A stretch of DNA of 64,000 nt, taken from Anoplolepis gracilipes. Lineage: Eukaryota; Arthropoda; Insecta; Hymenoptera; Formicidae. Location: NCBI RefSeq assembly GCF_047496725.1, contig NC_132981.1, positions 8,792,501 to 8,856,500 of the forward strand, read 5' to 3'. The position numbers and the translations under genes were made by a program. Below are positions 28,763-38,883 of the stretch, piece by piece. The notes beneath the pieces are model-generated. The model was not told where the DNA came from. It saw nothing but the letters and a program-made list of their open reading frames with translations, and ran no database searches. Numbering within the stretch: position 1 is the stretch's first letter; each line of letters starts with the position of its first letter.

Positions 28763-31700
28763 TGAAACAAATTGTATATAAATATTATGAATTATAACAA
28801 TACCAAAATTAAATTGATGTTGCGCGTTAAAAAAATAAAATTCGTACATAATATCCTATATAACTATATAAATAAACTAAATATATAGTTCATTGTTTAT
28901 TGCGAAGATAACAGTTTTTTTATCTCTTTTATTATTATGTTTAAGATATCATTTTTAATAATTTTTTTTATTTTTGCTGAGAATGTTATTCTTGATTTTT
29001 TTTTTATTATAATAAATATCAATTTTGTGTGAAATATATATTTTTTATAAACACAACTTTTATAGATAGATTGTTACGTGATATTCATATCTAGTCCGAT
29101 TCCATCTAATCTGTCTATCGATCGTATCTAATGTGATCGTTGCTTTGTTGTCTGATAACAAACAACGAAACGATTAACAGAATACAATAATGAGTCTCAA
29201 TTGGGCTGCCATTTGACACGCGATTAAACGTATAATTACGCTTAATAACCTTCGTAAAAGTCAACTGCGAGAGAAGATCCGCATCGACGTAATCACTGAC
29301 ATACTGACCGTGCGAATTTCTGCAGCCCACAAATGCTTATCACCCGTGCGGTCACATTTCCGCGACTACTCGACTGCTTGGCGGGCTAATCTACATACTC
29401 GCGATCTCGACATACGGATAGACGCATACCGACAAACGTGATTACCCATTCCATCGATCGATGATATCTATTTTCCACGCGTCTATAACATTCCGCCAAT
29501 TAGACACTTATCCCTATAACTATTCGTCAATCTAGTTATTATCATCTAGCTTTACTTTCATATATATTTTTCATATGCAAATATTCTATATAATACGATA
29601 AAATAATATTTGTACATTCTAGAGAAATGCAACTATTTATATTTCTTTCTTTCTTTCTTTCTCTCTCGCTCTCTCTCTCTCTCTTTGACCGTAAATATAA
29701 TTATTATAAAATATATATTTAATTAAGGTAGATGCGACTTGAAACGCGTAAAACGAATGTTCATTCATGACAGGTGTGTTTGTTATTTTTCCACGTGCGC
29801 ATTCGGATAAAATGCAAATCAATCTAACATGAGAAATCTGAGAGAGTGTAATAATTGATTCATCGATATGACAATTGCATCGCACTCGTTTACGAGTGTC
29901 AAGACACGGGGAGAGGGATGTAACAGTATACTGTCATTATCTGGTATCGCAATTCGCTTCCTCATCAAAGCGGAACACGCGTATACAGTATCAGTAAAGT
30001 AGACCGCATACGCCATTAACTCTATCGGCTCTATATCACACCCTCACCATGAAATAAAGATTATTTACATTATCAAATTTAAAGCCGGTGCCCAAGCGAA
30101 TAAACAAGCTGTAACACAAATATTATCACGCCATATTACGCAAGTGCTATATATTTAGAAGCTATTAAAAGTTAAATAATCAAGATCAAAGTACACATAC
30201 TAATTTCTAATCGCAACACATCCCAACACATCCCAACACATTTACGTCTGCATTCCCACAATGGTTCAATTAACTCCCACCTTCTGAACGTTCCCGCTAA
30301 CAACGAGATTGAAGAAGTAACGGTGTCGTAAACGCGCGCGATCGACAGATTAATACAATTAGCGCTTCATGTAATGGCTAAGAAAAGATCCGCGAGAAGA
30401 AGCCTCAGAAATCGGTGATTCATCGCGTCGAGTTACGGCAACATAATATGATAACCCTCTAAACTACGTGTTTCAGTCCGATATGAGTACAGACGGAAAC
30501 ACGTTTTCCGGGAGAAGATGACCCCACGTCGTCGCGTCTTCGCAGGAGTTCGCCGTGCTACCTTTGCCGCCGGTATCTTGGCACTTATCTTTCTGGCACT
30601 GTACAGCCAGGATGGCACCAACACCTTGCAGCACGGGAATTCACTGGAGGTGAGTCTCGTCTCTTGTAAAAATTTTATCACGACGAGGTACGGAATACTT
30701 GGTGCATTTTCAATAGAAACTTGCGCGTTACTTTGGATAATTTAAATGTGTATACAATTTATAAAACTCTTGAAGAAAATGAACATCTATTCTTGCGGAT
30801 TTTTTTTTTAACATTAGTGTGATGTTTTTCATTCAATGCTTCGGCAACATCAAGTCACTTAAAATTTCACGATCCAATATATAAATTATAAAAGTCTTTT
30901 TAATTATAGAAAAATTTGCAAATATTAATAAACATGCGATCTTAATTAATATTTTAATTCCTCCGAGAATTATTTACTGCATTATAATTCTTTAGAGTTT
31001 CATCTCTATTGAAAGTTTTATAAATATTAGATTAGGAAAGCAAATTACGCTTTCTGATAAAATTATCGCGTTAAAAAAAAAATCTGTTTCGAGAAAACGA
31101 AGAATTCTGTTTCCTACCAATTCCTGGGAGACCGAAAACGTTTGCCTTACGTAAAGCACGACGACCATAGATTGGCACGCTTCCAGGCGCAATGCGGTAC
31201 GTGGATCAGTGCTCGCCTGATATGGCCCATTTCAGTGTTCAACAAAATAGTTAAAACGTTACCCTTATCGTATGTAACAATCATTTTACAAAATGTCAAC
31301 GCGAACGAATGTATATAAGGAATAGTTGCTAAAATGTAAACAGTTTCTGCGATAGCGTAGCGTAGAAAATGTATTCATTTTTTTACGGTCTTTTTACGAA
31401 ATAATGCACGCCAATTTTTTGAGTGAACATTTCTCCGATAACGAAACGTTACGAACAAATGTCCTGTCATAGAAAAAAATATAGGAGTAAGAAATACGAA
31501 CAATAGAGTAAAAAGAGAAAGCACTATATTTTAGTAGAGAACTTTGAGATGATCTGATTCAGATAACATCTAATGATGAAAAGATTTCTACTATCGAAAT
31601 ATTTGTATGATAAATTATGGCCATTACACTCCATAACTTTACTATAAAGTCAAAGGCGCGTGAGATGAAAAAAGTTTGCTAAAAAAATAAATTACATGTG

Positions 31701-34700
31701 GTAGAATGATAATGATAGAGTCGCGAGACGCAGTTGGAGACTGTATTGCGACTGGACAAAAACTTTTCTCTTTGTAAAAACGAGGTATATTCATTAACAA
31801 AGCTGCTCGCGGAATAATAAAAGGCTAAAGATAAATGAAAGTACAGACAGTAACACGCGTTCCCCATTTAGAAAAACTCAAATGTAGAATCAGTATAAAA
31901 TTATAATAACCAGAATTAATTAAAGATACCGGTTAATTAAAAAATAACCGTAGAGTTTTAACTCCAGTGAAATAAGAGAAATTTTTCAATTTAAAAACAT
32001 TAAAGAGCCACAAAACGACGTAAGTAAAATTAATTAACAACGATACACATTTCTGATTATCATGATTGATGATGATACTATAGTATTAAAAGTAACCGTG
32101 TTCCATAAAAGATAAATCCGTAAAACTATATATCTCTTCATCAACGCAGTTTAAAACAGTACTTCAGTCGCAATAGACGGACATTTACTTATACTTCAAA
32201 AAGTTGTCTGAGAATCATCAATCTTGTCGCTGGTGTGGCGGACACAAGAACACACTTAACGTTACTATGTAAATACAGAGATACGGATACAGGGAAAATA
32301 GCGGATACACTTCTAAAGTCTTGTCTTGTCTTGTCTTGTCTTGTCTTGTCTTGTCTTGCCAATGGCACGTGCATGCACGACGATGCGCCAGTGCATAAAC
32401 GTGCACGATGCGCCACCACCCTTCGTAACCCACATTCGTCGCTGCACAAGGCGCGTTCTACATCGAAATCAATAAGCGAAAGCCGGCAGTTCTGTATTAG
32501 ACCTTACTAGCTCGCTGCGTTATGCGCATCCATGCGATTTTTTCCGCGTTACATCATCCCGAATGAATTATCAGCCATCGAAATAGACAAAATTATATTG
32601 ATCAAGTTATACTATCATTTCAGAGCGCGATCGCAATTGCGATTTGCTGCAATCGAAATTTTAACACTCTCGCAGTCCCGAGAATTAATTAAAGATTGAT
32701 ATTTCATAGTTATTGAAATATTTCTATAAAATATAATATCTATTATAATAGAAAAATTATATTTCCTGCAAAAGTTTTAATACAAATAAGTGTCACGAGA
32801 TAAAGGTCTTACGTTGTGATAAAAATGACGTAGATTAAAGAATATATATCGTTTTCATATATCTCGGAAAGCAATTTCTTGAAAATTACGGATGATTCAT
32901 GAGATCGTAGAAGCATGCCATGTCCTATTTGCGCCGTAGATTCACGAGACAAGGTGTGTCTCAAGATAGTACAAAAAAATTGTCCCTCGCAATCTTCACT
33001 GCTTGCGGTCTGCTTATTACTGTTTATAATTGTCCTATTTAAATGCCCGAAATAACACGATAATAATATTTAAAAAATAACTCATCAATTGATTATGAAA
33101 ATAAAAAATCGCAATGATAATGTATAATGATAATTAAATATTTTCTTGTTAATATTAAATCCAAGGCAAAAAGCGTTTATAAAGTTAATGTGAAGTATGC
33201 ATTAAAGATATATTTTTTTTTTTTTTTTTTATAAATGGCGTAACTTCTGATATATAAATGCAAATATGCTGTAATCTCGTCAATTCCGCAATACATTCGA
33301 CGCAATGCAGCGGGTAAGGTATAGACACGTATTTAGATTAATTGCAGAAATTAGGAAATTGAATTAACCTTGCATGTTACGAAGAAGGTTAATATACGTG
33401 TTACAGTCTTGACAGAAAGATTTGCCGTTAGTAAATTGTGTCTGATTCATTGACTGGCAATGTAAGTCGAACTCTCATCTAGCCTTTTGCACGCGTCGCA
33501 ATTATTCTAATCACATCGCTACAATTATCGCTCATTATCCCGTAATTACTTGCGTGCTCATTATCTCGTAGTTATCTACGTCATAATCGAGCGCTATTAA
33601 TTCAATATTGAGTGCGAGAAATGATTACATTTGTTCATATTTCTACTCGCATTACCATTGTAAAAAAACTTTACGTCTATTTGTAATGTAGATAACGTAA
33701 TGACTAATCTTGAGTACAAATAAATCTATTGATCGTAAATATATCATAGATCAACAAAGTAATGTTACATCGTTATGAAGACAATTTACGTCTCTCCATT
33801 CTGTCATTCAGCAAAGATATAAAAATTGCGCGGCCAAATAATCCTCGACACGTTTCGTACCTTACGTCATATATACACATCGTAACTCTTACGTCAGCGT
33901 CCAATTCATAATTCAGTGTATATAGCGCTGGCTCATTTCATAGTGTTCTCATTACAATAATTTCTGGTATATCTAACCACTTGATGACTACAAATTTAGG
34001 TCAAGTTGACGACAACAAGACAAGAGTAACGCCATATCTGATGTTTTGTCATTTTTAAATGTCAATTAATGGCTCATAGAGACAAGTGTATCGTTAAAAG
34101 AATAGTAAAATTTGCTGAAATAATATTATCGAAACGTAACGCGTTGCGTTTACAATTTATATCGCAAAAAAACCCGCAACTGGTTAGTTGACACATTTTC
34201 TTCCATAAATCAATGCTTTTAATTATTTTAACAGGACGCGAATCTAACACCAGAAGAGAAAATATTGGAACAGATCACGGCGGCGGAAACTGAGCAACGT
34301 TTAATAGCCAGACGGAAATTTCTGGCGGAAAGATGCGCCGAGGAAGGGCTCGATCGCCCTGGTAACGATTCGCTTCACAGGCCGAACGCCTGGGAATTTC
34401 TTGTAAATAGAGAATATCACCTTATATGGTGCAACGTTTTCAAAGCGGCGTCCACGTCGTGGATGTATAACTTTAACTTACTTGCTGGGTAAGTCGCTCA
34501 CTGATATTACGTACATATTAAAGTTTTCCGTCGATGAAAAGAATAAAAATAAAGTCACATGTATCACGCGTATATAATTTATTGTTACAGAAAATTGAAA
34601 AATATAAAATATGTATTTTTATAAGTATTTAATTTCTTTTATTGCGCAACTCTATTCCAAACTTGTGTTATATTTTCTTTTTACTGGTTATTTATTAAAA

Positions 34701-35582
34701 TGCTGATGAATGACTGATAGCAATTGATCTCGGGAATAATCATTAATGTGTTAATATTACAGATATAGTCCGCAATTCTTGAAGGCCTCCAAAGCAGTGC
34801 CAGTTTCGCTGGCCAGACAAAGATATCCTAGGCACACCGCGGAAGAACTAGCTAAATTCTTAAACGATAGCATGAGTTTTTTGATAGTGCGACATCCGTT
34901 CGAAAGATTGCTCAGCGCTTACCGGGATAAATTGGAACACAGTTTGCCACACACATTTCATAGCAACCTCGGTGCACACATAGTTTGGCATTACAGAGCA
35001 AGGGTAATATTATTTGACAATTTTTAAAAGCGATATCACTTCAGAATCTTAAATATAAATGATTCGCAAAGAAATTATAAAGAAAACTAGAATGCAAAAT
35101 ATGTGGCAGACCCAGATCAATAAAAAAAAAAATACTTAGAAACATGATCTTTAAAAAATTTTAAATCAACTTTCCTTATTTAATTACCAATTCATATCGA
35201 CAATTCAAAATTAAATAAAATTCACATCAATGTTAAAGCAAAGAATTATAAAATTGTTTTCTACAAAATATAGGATCCAAAGACAAATACGAGGCAAGGA
35301 CCAAGATACCCGCTCTTCGAAGAATTTGTGCGATGGCTATTATGTCAGTGGAGAGCGGGGAACGATCTTGACATGCATTGGACGCCAGTTGTAAATTTCT
35401 GTACACCCTGCCAAGTGCGATTTGATATAATAGCTAAATTTGAGACTCTGCATGTAAGTGATTTCAATTATCAACAATGAGAACCGATATAATGGAGACA
35501 CAAGAAATTTTTATATCTTATCTATATTTTAAGAAAACTTCTATTTTAGAGATAAAATGTATTAAATAAGATAAAAAAAATA

Positions 35583-35622
<40 letters not shown>

Positions 35623-35736
35623 TATTAAATTGTGTATATTTCAAGTATTGTATAATAATACAGATAGTAATACAGAAGTATAATAATACAGATTATATTT
35701 TAAAATATATATATTATGTATATAAATAATATAAAA

Positions 35737-35775
<39 letters not shown>

Positions 35776-38252
35776 TATTTTTTTTGCGTTAAATTATCTT
35801 TCGAATCGTTCTAAAATTTTTTATCTTGCTTTCTTGTTAAAGGATGATCAAGATTATCTTATAAAACAAGCTCACGTGGGACACATCATTAAACCCGAGT
35901 GGAAAAACCCAACTAGGGGTGTGCAAACGAAAGATGTTATAAAAAATTATTTCACGCAATTATCTAAGACACAAATTAATGAGCTCTATGAGATGTTCAG
36001 GTATGTCCACAAATACATTCATGCAATCTACATACGTTTGTTATTTTTCATCTGACGTAAGATGTAAAAAATGTATGATAATATATGTATAATGTATGAA
36101 CATAAGATCATTCTATCTTATTTCGAATTTCTCGTACAGGTATGACTTTGTATTATTCGACTATTCGCCTGAAGAATACCTAGCGTTTGGAAGGGACGAA
36201 ATCACCACATTAATATGCAAGTGATGTGGCTTTTGACCCGTGCTTAATACGTGTGCGCGAACACATCATAAAATCTCTAATTTGGACGACGCATACAACG
36301 AAACTGTAGGTAGCACTTAAATAAATTTGGAAGGAAAGGAAGTTGATAATGCGATATGTATATAGTAACAATCATGCCGTCGATGCATTTCTTACATAGA
36401 ATTTAAAGAATTAAAATAATATTTAATATATGTCCTGGTTTTATAACTTATTGTATTGTAAACGTAAACTATATTGTCCTATTTTGATATAGTGTGCATA
36501 TGTTAAAGTTTATCAAATTGTTGTACTAATTGTTTTGAAGAATAGAACATAATGGAGACTTATGATAAACAATAATGAGAATGTCTTGCAAATATGAATG
36601 ATACATGGTTCATTACTTGTATAGTTAAAAAAATTATTAAGCAAGCTGAATTTATACAAATTCACAGCTGTCAGATCTGAAAGCTTTATTGCTATCCAAT
36701 CACTCAAAATTTGCACATTTCTCAATTATTTTACGTTTTAATAATAGAATAAGAAAAATAATTGAATAATAAAAATTGCTAAAGCCTTTAAATAGAAATG
36801 CAATAAAATTGATCTAAGAGAAAAGTCTATAGAGATTTTTAAAAATTTTTGAATATGACACAATTGAAAAGAGTTTGTAATAGTTCAGTTTCGTATAATG
36901 CAATAAAAATATCTAACTATGCTGTTGAGTTGTTCCTAACAACCGCACAATAATCTTTGTATACGCATGATTATGACATAGTACCACTGTAACAATAGTA
37001 ATAGTACTGCCTCAAGGAATATGGTGCAAAATGTTGAAATAATTTATCATATTGTACACATCTTTAAGCGATACAGACATTTTGTAGAATTAAGTTATTT
37101 TAAAAAATTATAAAATGTATATTTCCGAATTAAAAAAAGAGAGTTAAACTGATAAAGAAACACTGCATATTTGCATGATAATGTTTTGCTATAGTAGAAA
37201 TTGTGTGATCAAAATAATTGGATTTATAATACTTAAATCCCATGATAAATACAATGATCTATATATATGATTGCAAATTTCAATTATCAGATTTAAGTAA
37301 TGCAAAATATCATTAAAAATTATCAATAGAATATTTGGATATATAATATAAAAAATCTCAATATGCATTACAAATTTCTATGAAGTAAAACATTTTTTTT
37401 TGTTAAATAAAGAAAATTTGTACAATATACATTCTGTGCATTTACATGATTTTTCCCTTTATCTATTTTCTGTACCTCTTAGATGTATGTTTATGCATTT
37501 ACAGATTTATAAATTTTCTATTTCAATAGCTTTCTCGCTTTGTTTCATTTTCATCACAGAAAATAGAAATTATTTCAGATACGATATGTAAATATGTCAA
37601 ATAACTCACCAACACGATACATTTTGTAACTCTACTCCAATAATCCACTTATCCTGAAGAATACATTGCCACTGTGAGAATATTTTCACAATTTTCTCTG
37701 CATTATTGTTCTTACGCTCTCCTTTCTTCTTCATGATAGGTTGTCCTTCAACAGTATACAACTGCAACATCAAGTATATCAGAAGTTAATGAGGCAATTA
37801 ATTATTAAATACATAGATATATTAAATAGCAAAATTAATCCTTCAATTATTTGTATGCAAATAAATTTCATGAAAAAAAAAAATCTAAGGATTTTTTCAA
37901 CAATACGTACTTCTTCAATTTCTTATTAAACGAAAAAGAAAATTCTCTCGGAATGTTCAGTTACAAGTTCAGCATATCGTATAAACATGCATCGTAAAGA
38001 GCTGCTTACATCACAATCACCATCCGAATTGGTATCTTCTCCATGAAGCGCGCGCCACTGTAGAACTTTCAAAATTCGCGCAGTGGCCGTTTTCACCTCC
38101 ATATACTCGTTCGTCGTCACATCGATCTTATTCTGAATATCAGCGAGCTGTTTCAACAGATGCTCTTCGACGGGATTCGACGACACGGTTTGCGCCGGTA
38201 ACGACTCGTCGCTGTCATTGACGAACATGTCTTCGTCACCGGAAATATCCAT
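21653..38252 (-). CDS. Unrecognised 384-residue protein (coiled coil, then beta-rich domain), four exons, host of a nested gene
   Basis: I do not recognise this protein. Exons read on the minus strand: 38252-38010 (ATG start, 81 codons, donor GTAAGC), 37761-37610 (acceptor after a TTGATGTTGCAG stretch, donor GTGAGT), 22497-21931 (acceptor TTTTCTTTGTAG, donor GTAAAT) and 21845-21653 (acceptor GATTACAG, stop TAA). Phases join exactly, and the summed 1155 nt is open throughout. The N-terminus is acidic (MDISGDEDMF start). Residues about 28-70 look like an amphipathic coiled coil, followed by a basic patch (KKKGERKNNN). The segment WIIGVELQNVSC at the end of exon 2 runs into LLNLRLYPY at the start of exon 3, as alternating strands of a beta-sandwich would. 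The C-terminus is helical (VNQLNIILHFLRAVF, MEEVDDCVEAAKALIHELEMI). Joining the 38-kb and 22-kb halves across a 15-kb intron is an inference from phase and secondary-structure continuity. The alternative is two separate genes with missing exons. The 5' end faces tankyrase across 631 bp. Confidence 0.6.
25053..26150 (+). promoter_or_regulatory. CpG-dense islands, putative sulfotransferase promoter / 5'UTR exon
   Basis: Two GC- and CpG-rich blocks (about 25053-25200 and 25560-26150) stand out sharply from flanking DNA of roughly 70-75% AT. Open frames inside them on both strands are by-products of composition. The nearest downstream gene on + is the sulfotransferase at 30518, whose coding exon begins after an acceptor-like TTTCAG at 30471-30476, so an upstream non-coding exon is needed. 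A donor-like GAAG|GTATGA at about 25976 could end it. A GA run at about 25984-26008 lies just past that site. The assignment is an inference. Confidence 0.4.
28708..28756. repeat. (TA)n microsatellite
   Basis: About 48 bases of uninterrupted TA, 1.8 kb before the sulfotransferase start. Confidence 0.95.
29640..29684. repeat. (TTTC)n/(TC)n microsatellite
   Basis: TTTC units passing into TC units with one CTCG variant, about 45 bases. Confidence 0.9.
30483..30521 (+). promoter_or_regulatory. Overlapping upstream ORF at the sulfotransferase start
   Basis: An ATG at 30483 opens a 12-codon frame. Its TGA stop (30519-30521) overlaps the main ATG (30518-30520) as ATGA. This arrangement would damp translation or favour termination-reinitiation at the main start. 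The reading is direct; the effect is an inference. Confidence 0.5.
30518..36224 (+). CDS. Carbohydrate sulfotransferase, CHST11/12/13 type (Golgi, sulfotransferase family 2)
   Basis: Transfers sulfate from PAPS to a glycan hydroxyl in the Golgi lumen; relatives act on the 4-position of GalNAc in chondroitin/dermatan. Coding exons: 30518-30649, 34235-34488, 34763-35003, 35274-35453, 35843-36000, 36140-36224. Phases agree and give 349 residues, the usual family size. Residues 1-13 are basic and cytosolic; about 14-29 form a single signal-anchor helix (type II topology). The 5'-phosphosulfate loop appears as KAASTSW (114-120), within a WCNVFKAASTSW context. The 3'-phosphate site is RHPFERLLSAYRDK (172-185). 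The family-typical FCTPCQVRFDIIAKFETL stretch follows, and the end reads RYDFVLFDYSPEEYLAFG. The first intron is 3.6 kb, the rest short. The whole gene sits inside the long intron of the minus-strand gene. Family is certain; the exact substrate is not readable from sequence. Confidence 0.93.
32318..32358. repeat. Pentanucleotide (TTGTC)n tandem array
   Basis: About eight near-perfect copies of TTGTC in the first intron of the sulfotransferase gene. Translation in other frames gives artefactual repeats. Confidence 0.95.
35580..35774. repeat. Dense TA-repeat cluster in a sulfotransferase intron
   Basis: Two TA microsatellites (about 35585-35616 and 35732-35774) separated by AT-rich sequence with repeated CAGAT/ACAGAAGTATAATAATA units, within the intron between coding exons 4 and 5. 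Strong folding potential. Confidence 0.85.
36320..36325 (+). terminator. Candidate poly(A) signal of the sulfotransferase gene
   Basis: AATAAA about 95 bases past the TGA at 36222-36224. A second cluster of AATAAA-like sites lies near 36775 and 36901, so longer 3'UTR forms are possible. Those would end before exon 2 of the opposite-strand gene at 37610. Confidence 0.4.
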
Positions 38253-38883
38253 TGTGCTGTCCTGTTGTACAATACACTTAATACATGTACCTTTCGTTCG
38301 TGATGTCGATCGATATTCCTTGATTATACGCGCATTACCTTTATTTCACCATGTATTGCCGAAGAACGCCTTCTCCGGGAAGACAATCACGAGAACGCAG
38401 ATAACACGCGCGAATAAACCGGCGGCGGGCTCGCCATATGCGAAATTTTCAAATCATCGTACAAAGTTCACGCAGTGCAGCCAACCTGACGGCTCGATCA
38501 ATCAGGCAGGCACGCGTTTGCGAATTCTCGGGGACCGGTCGATAATATAGATGCCTTTAATTACTACAACTGTCAAAATCAATACTCTTCAATTACCACG
38601 GAGATTCCAGCTGATCATCGAGAATTCACTTACGAATCTTGAAATAGTACTTCGTCCACGGCGCGTCGCAAATGCGAAATGTCGCCAGTTGCTTCCCTAG
38701 CAACCCGTCCGTTCGTCCGTACGTCTGTCCGTCCGTCCGTCGTAAACGTAACGTGCGTGCGTGTAGTCGGACAACATCGGCTGGCTGGCTGAACGTCGCG
38801 AGATGTGTCTGTCTGTCGCAATTGCGTCGCGGGCCCTGCTGTCGTCGGACGGTGCGACGGCGTGAAAATGGCGGTGTGAAGAA
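38253..38883. promoter_or_regulatory. Divergent promoter between the 384-residue gene (-) and tankyrase (+)
   Basis: The two start codons lie head-to-head, 631 bases apart. The interval is richer in G+C and CpG than its surroundings, especially 38640-38880, and holds a run of GTCC/GTCY units at about 38705-38742. Both 5'UTRs must lie here unless there are distant non-coding exons. No TATA box is evident, as expected for a housekeeping divergent promoter. Confidence 0.6.
38868..38879 (+). promoter_or_regulatory. Minimal upstream ORF before tankyrase
   Basis: ATG GCG GTG TGA, three codons and a stop, ends 4 bases before the tankyrase ATG at 38884. If transcribed in the leader it would be scanned first. 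The context of this upstream ATG (AAAATGG) is at least as good as that of the main one (GAAATGG). Confidence 0.5.

Noticed and set aside
31151..31216. A 66-base minus-strand segment with acceptor (TATCAG) and donor (GTAAGG) whose phase would fit between exons 2 and 3 of the 384-residue gene
   Set aside because: It keeps the frame, but the 22 residues would break the apparent beta-strand continuity from WIIGVELQNVSC to LLNLRLYPY, and the acceptor lacks a pyrimidine tract. It could only be a cassette exon if reads show it.
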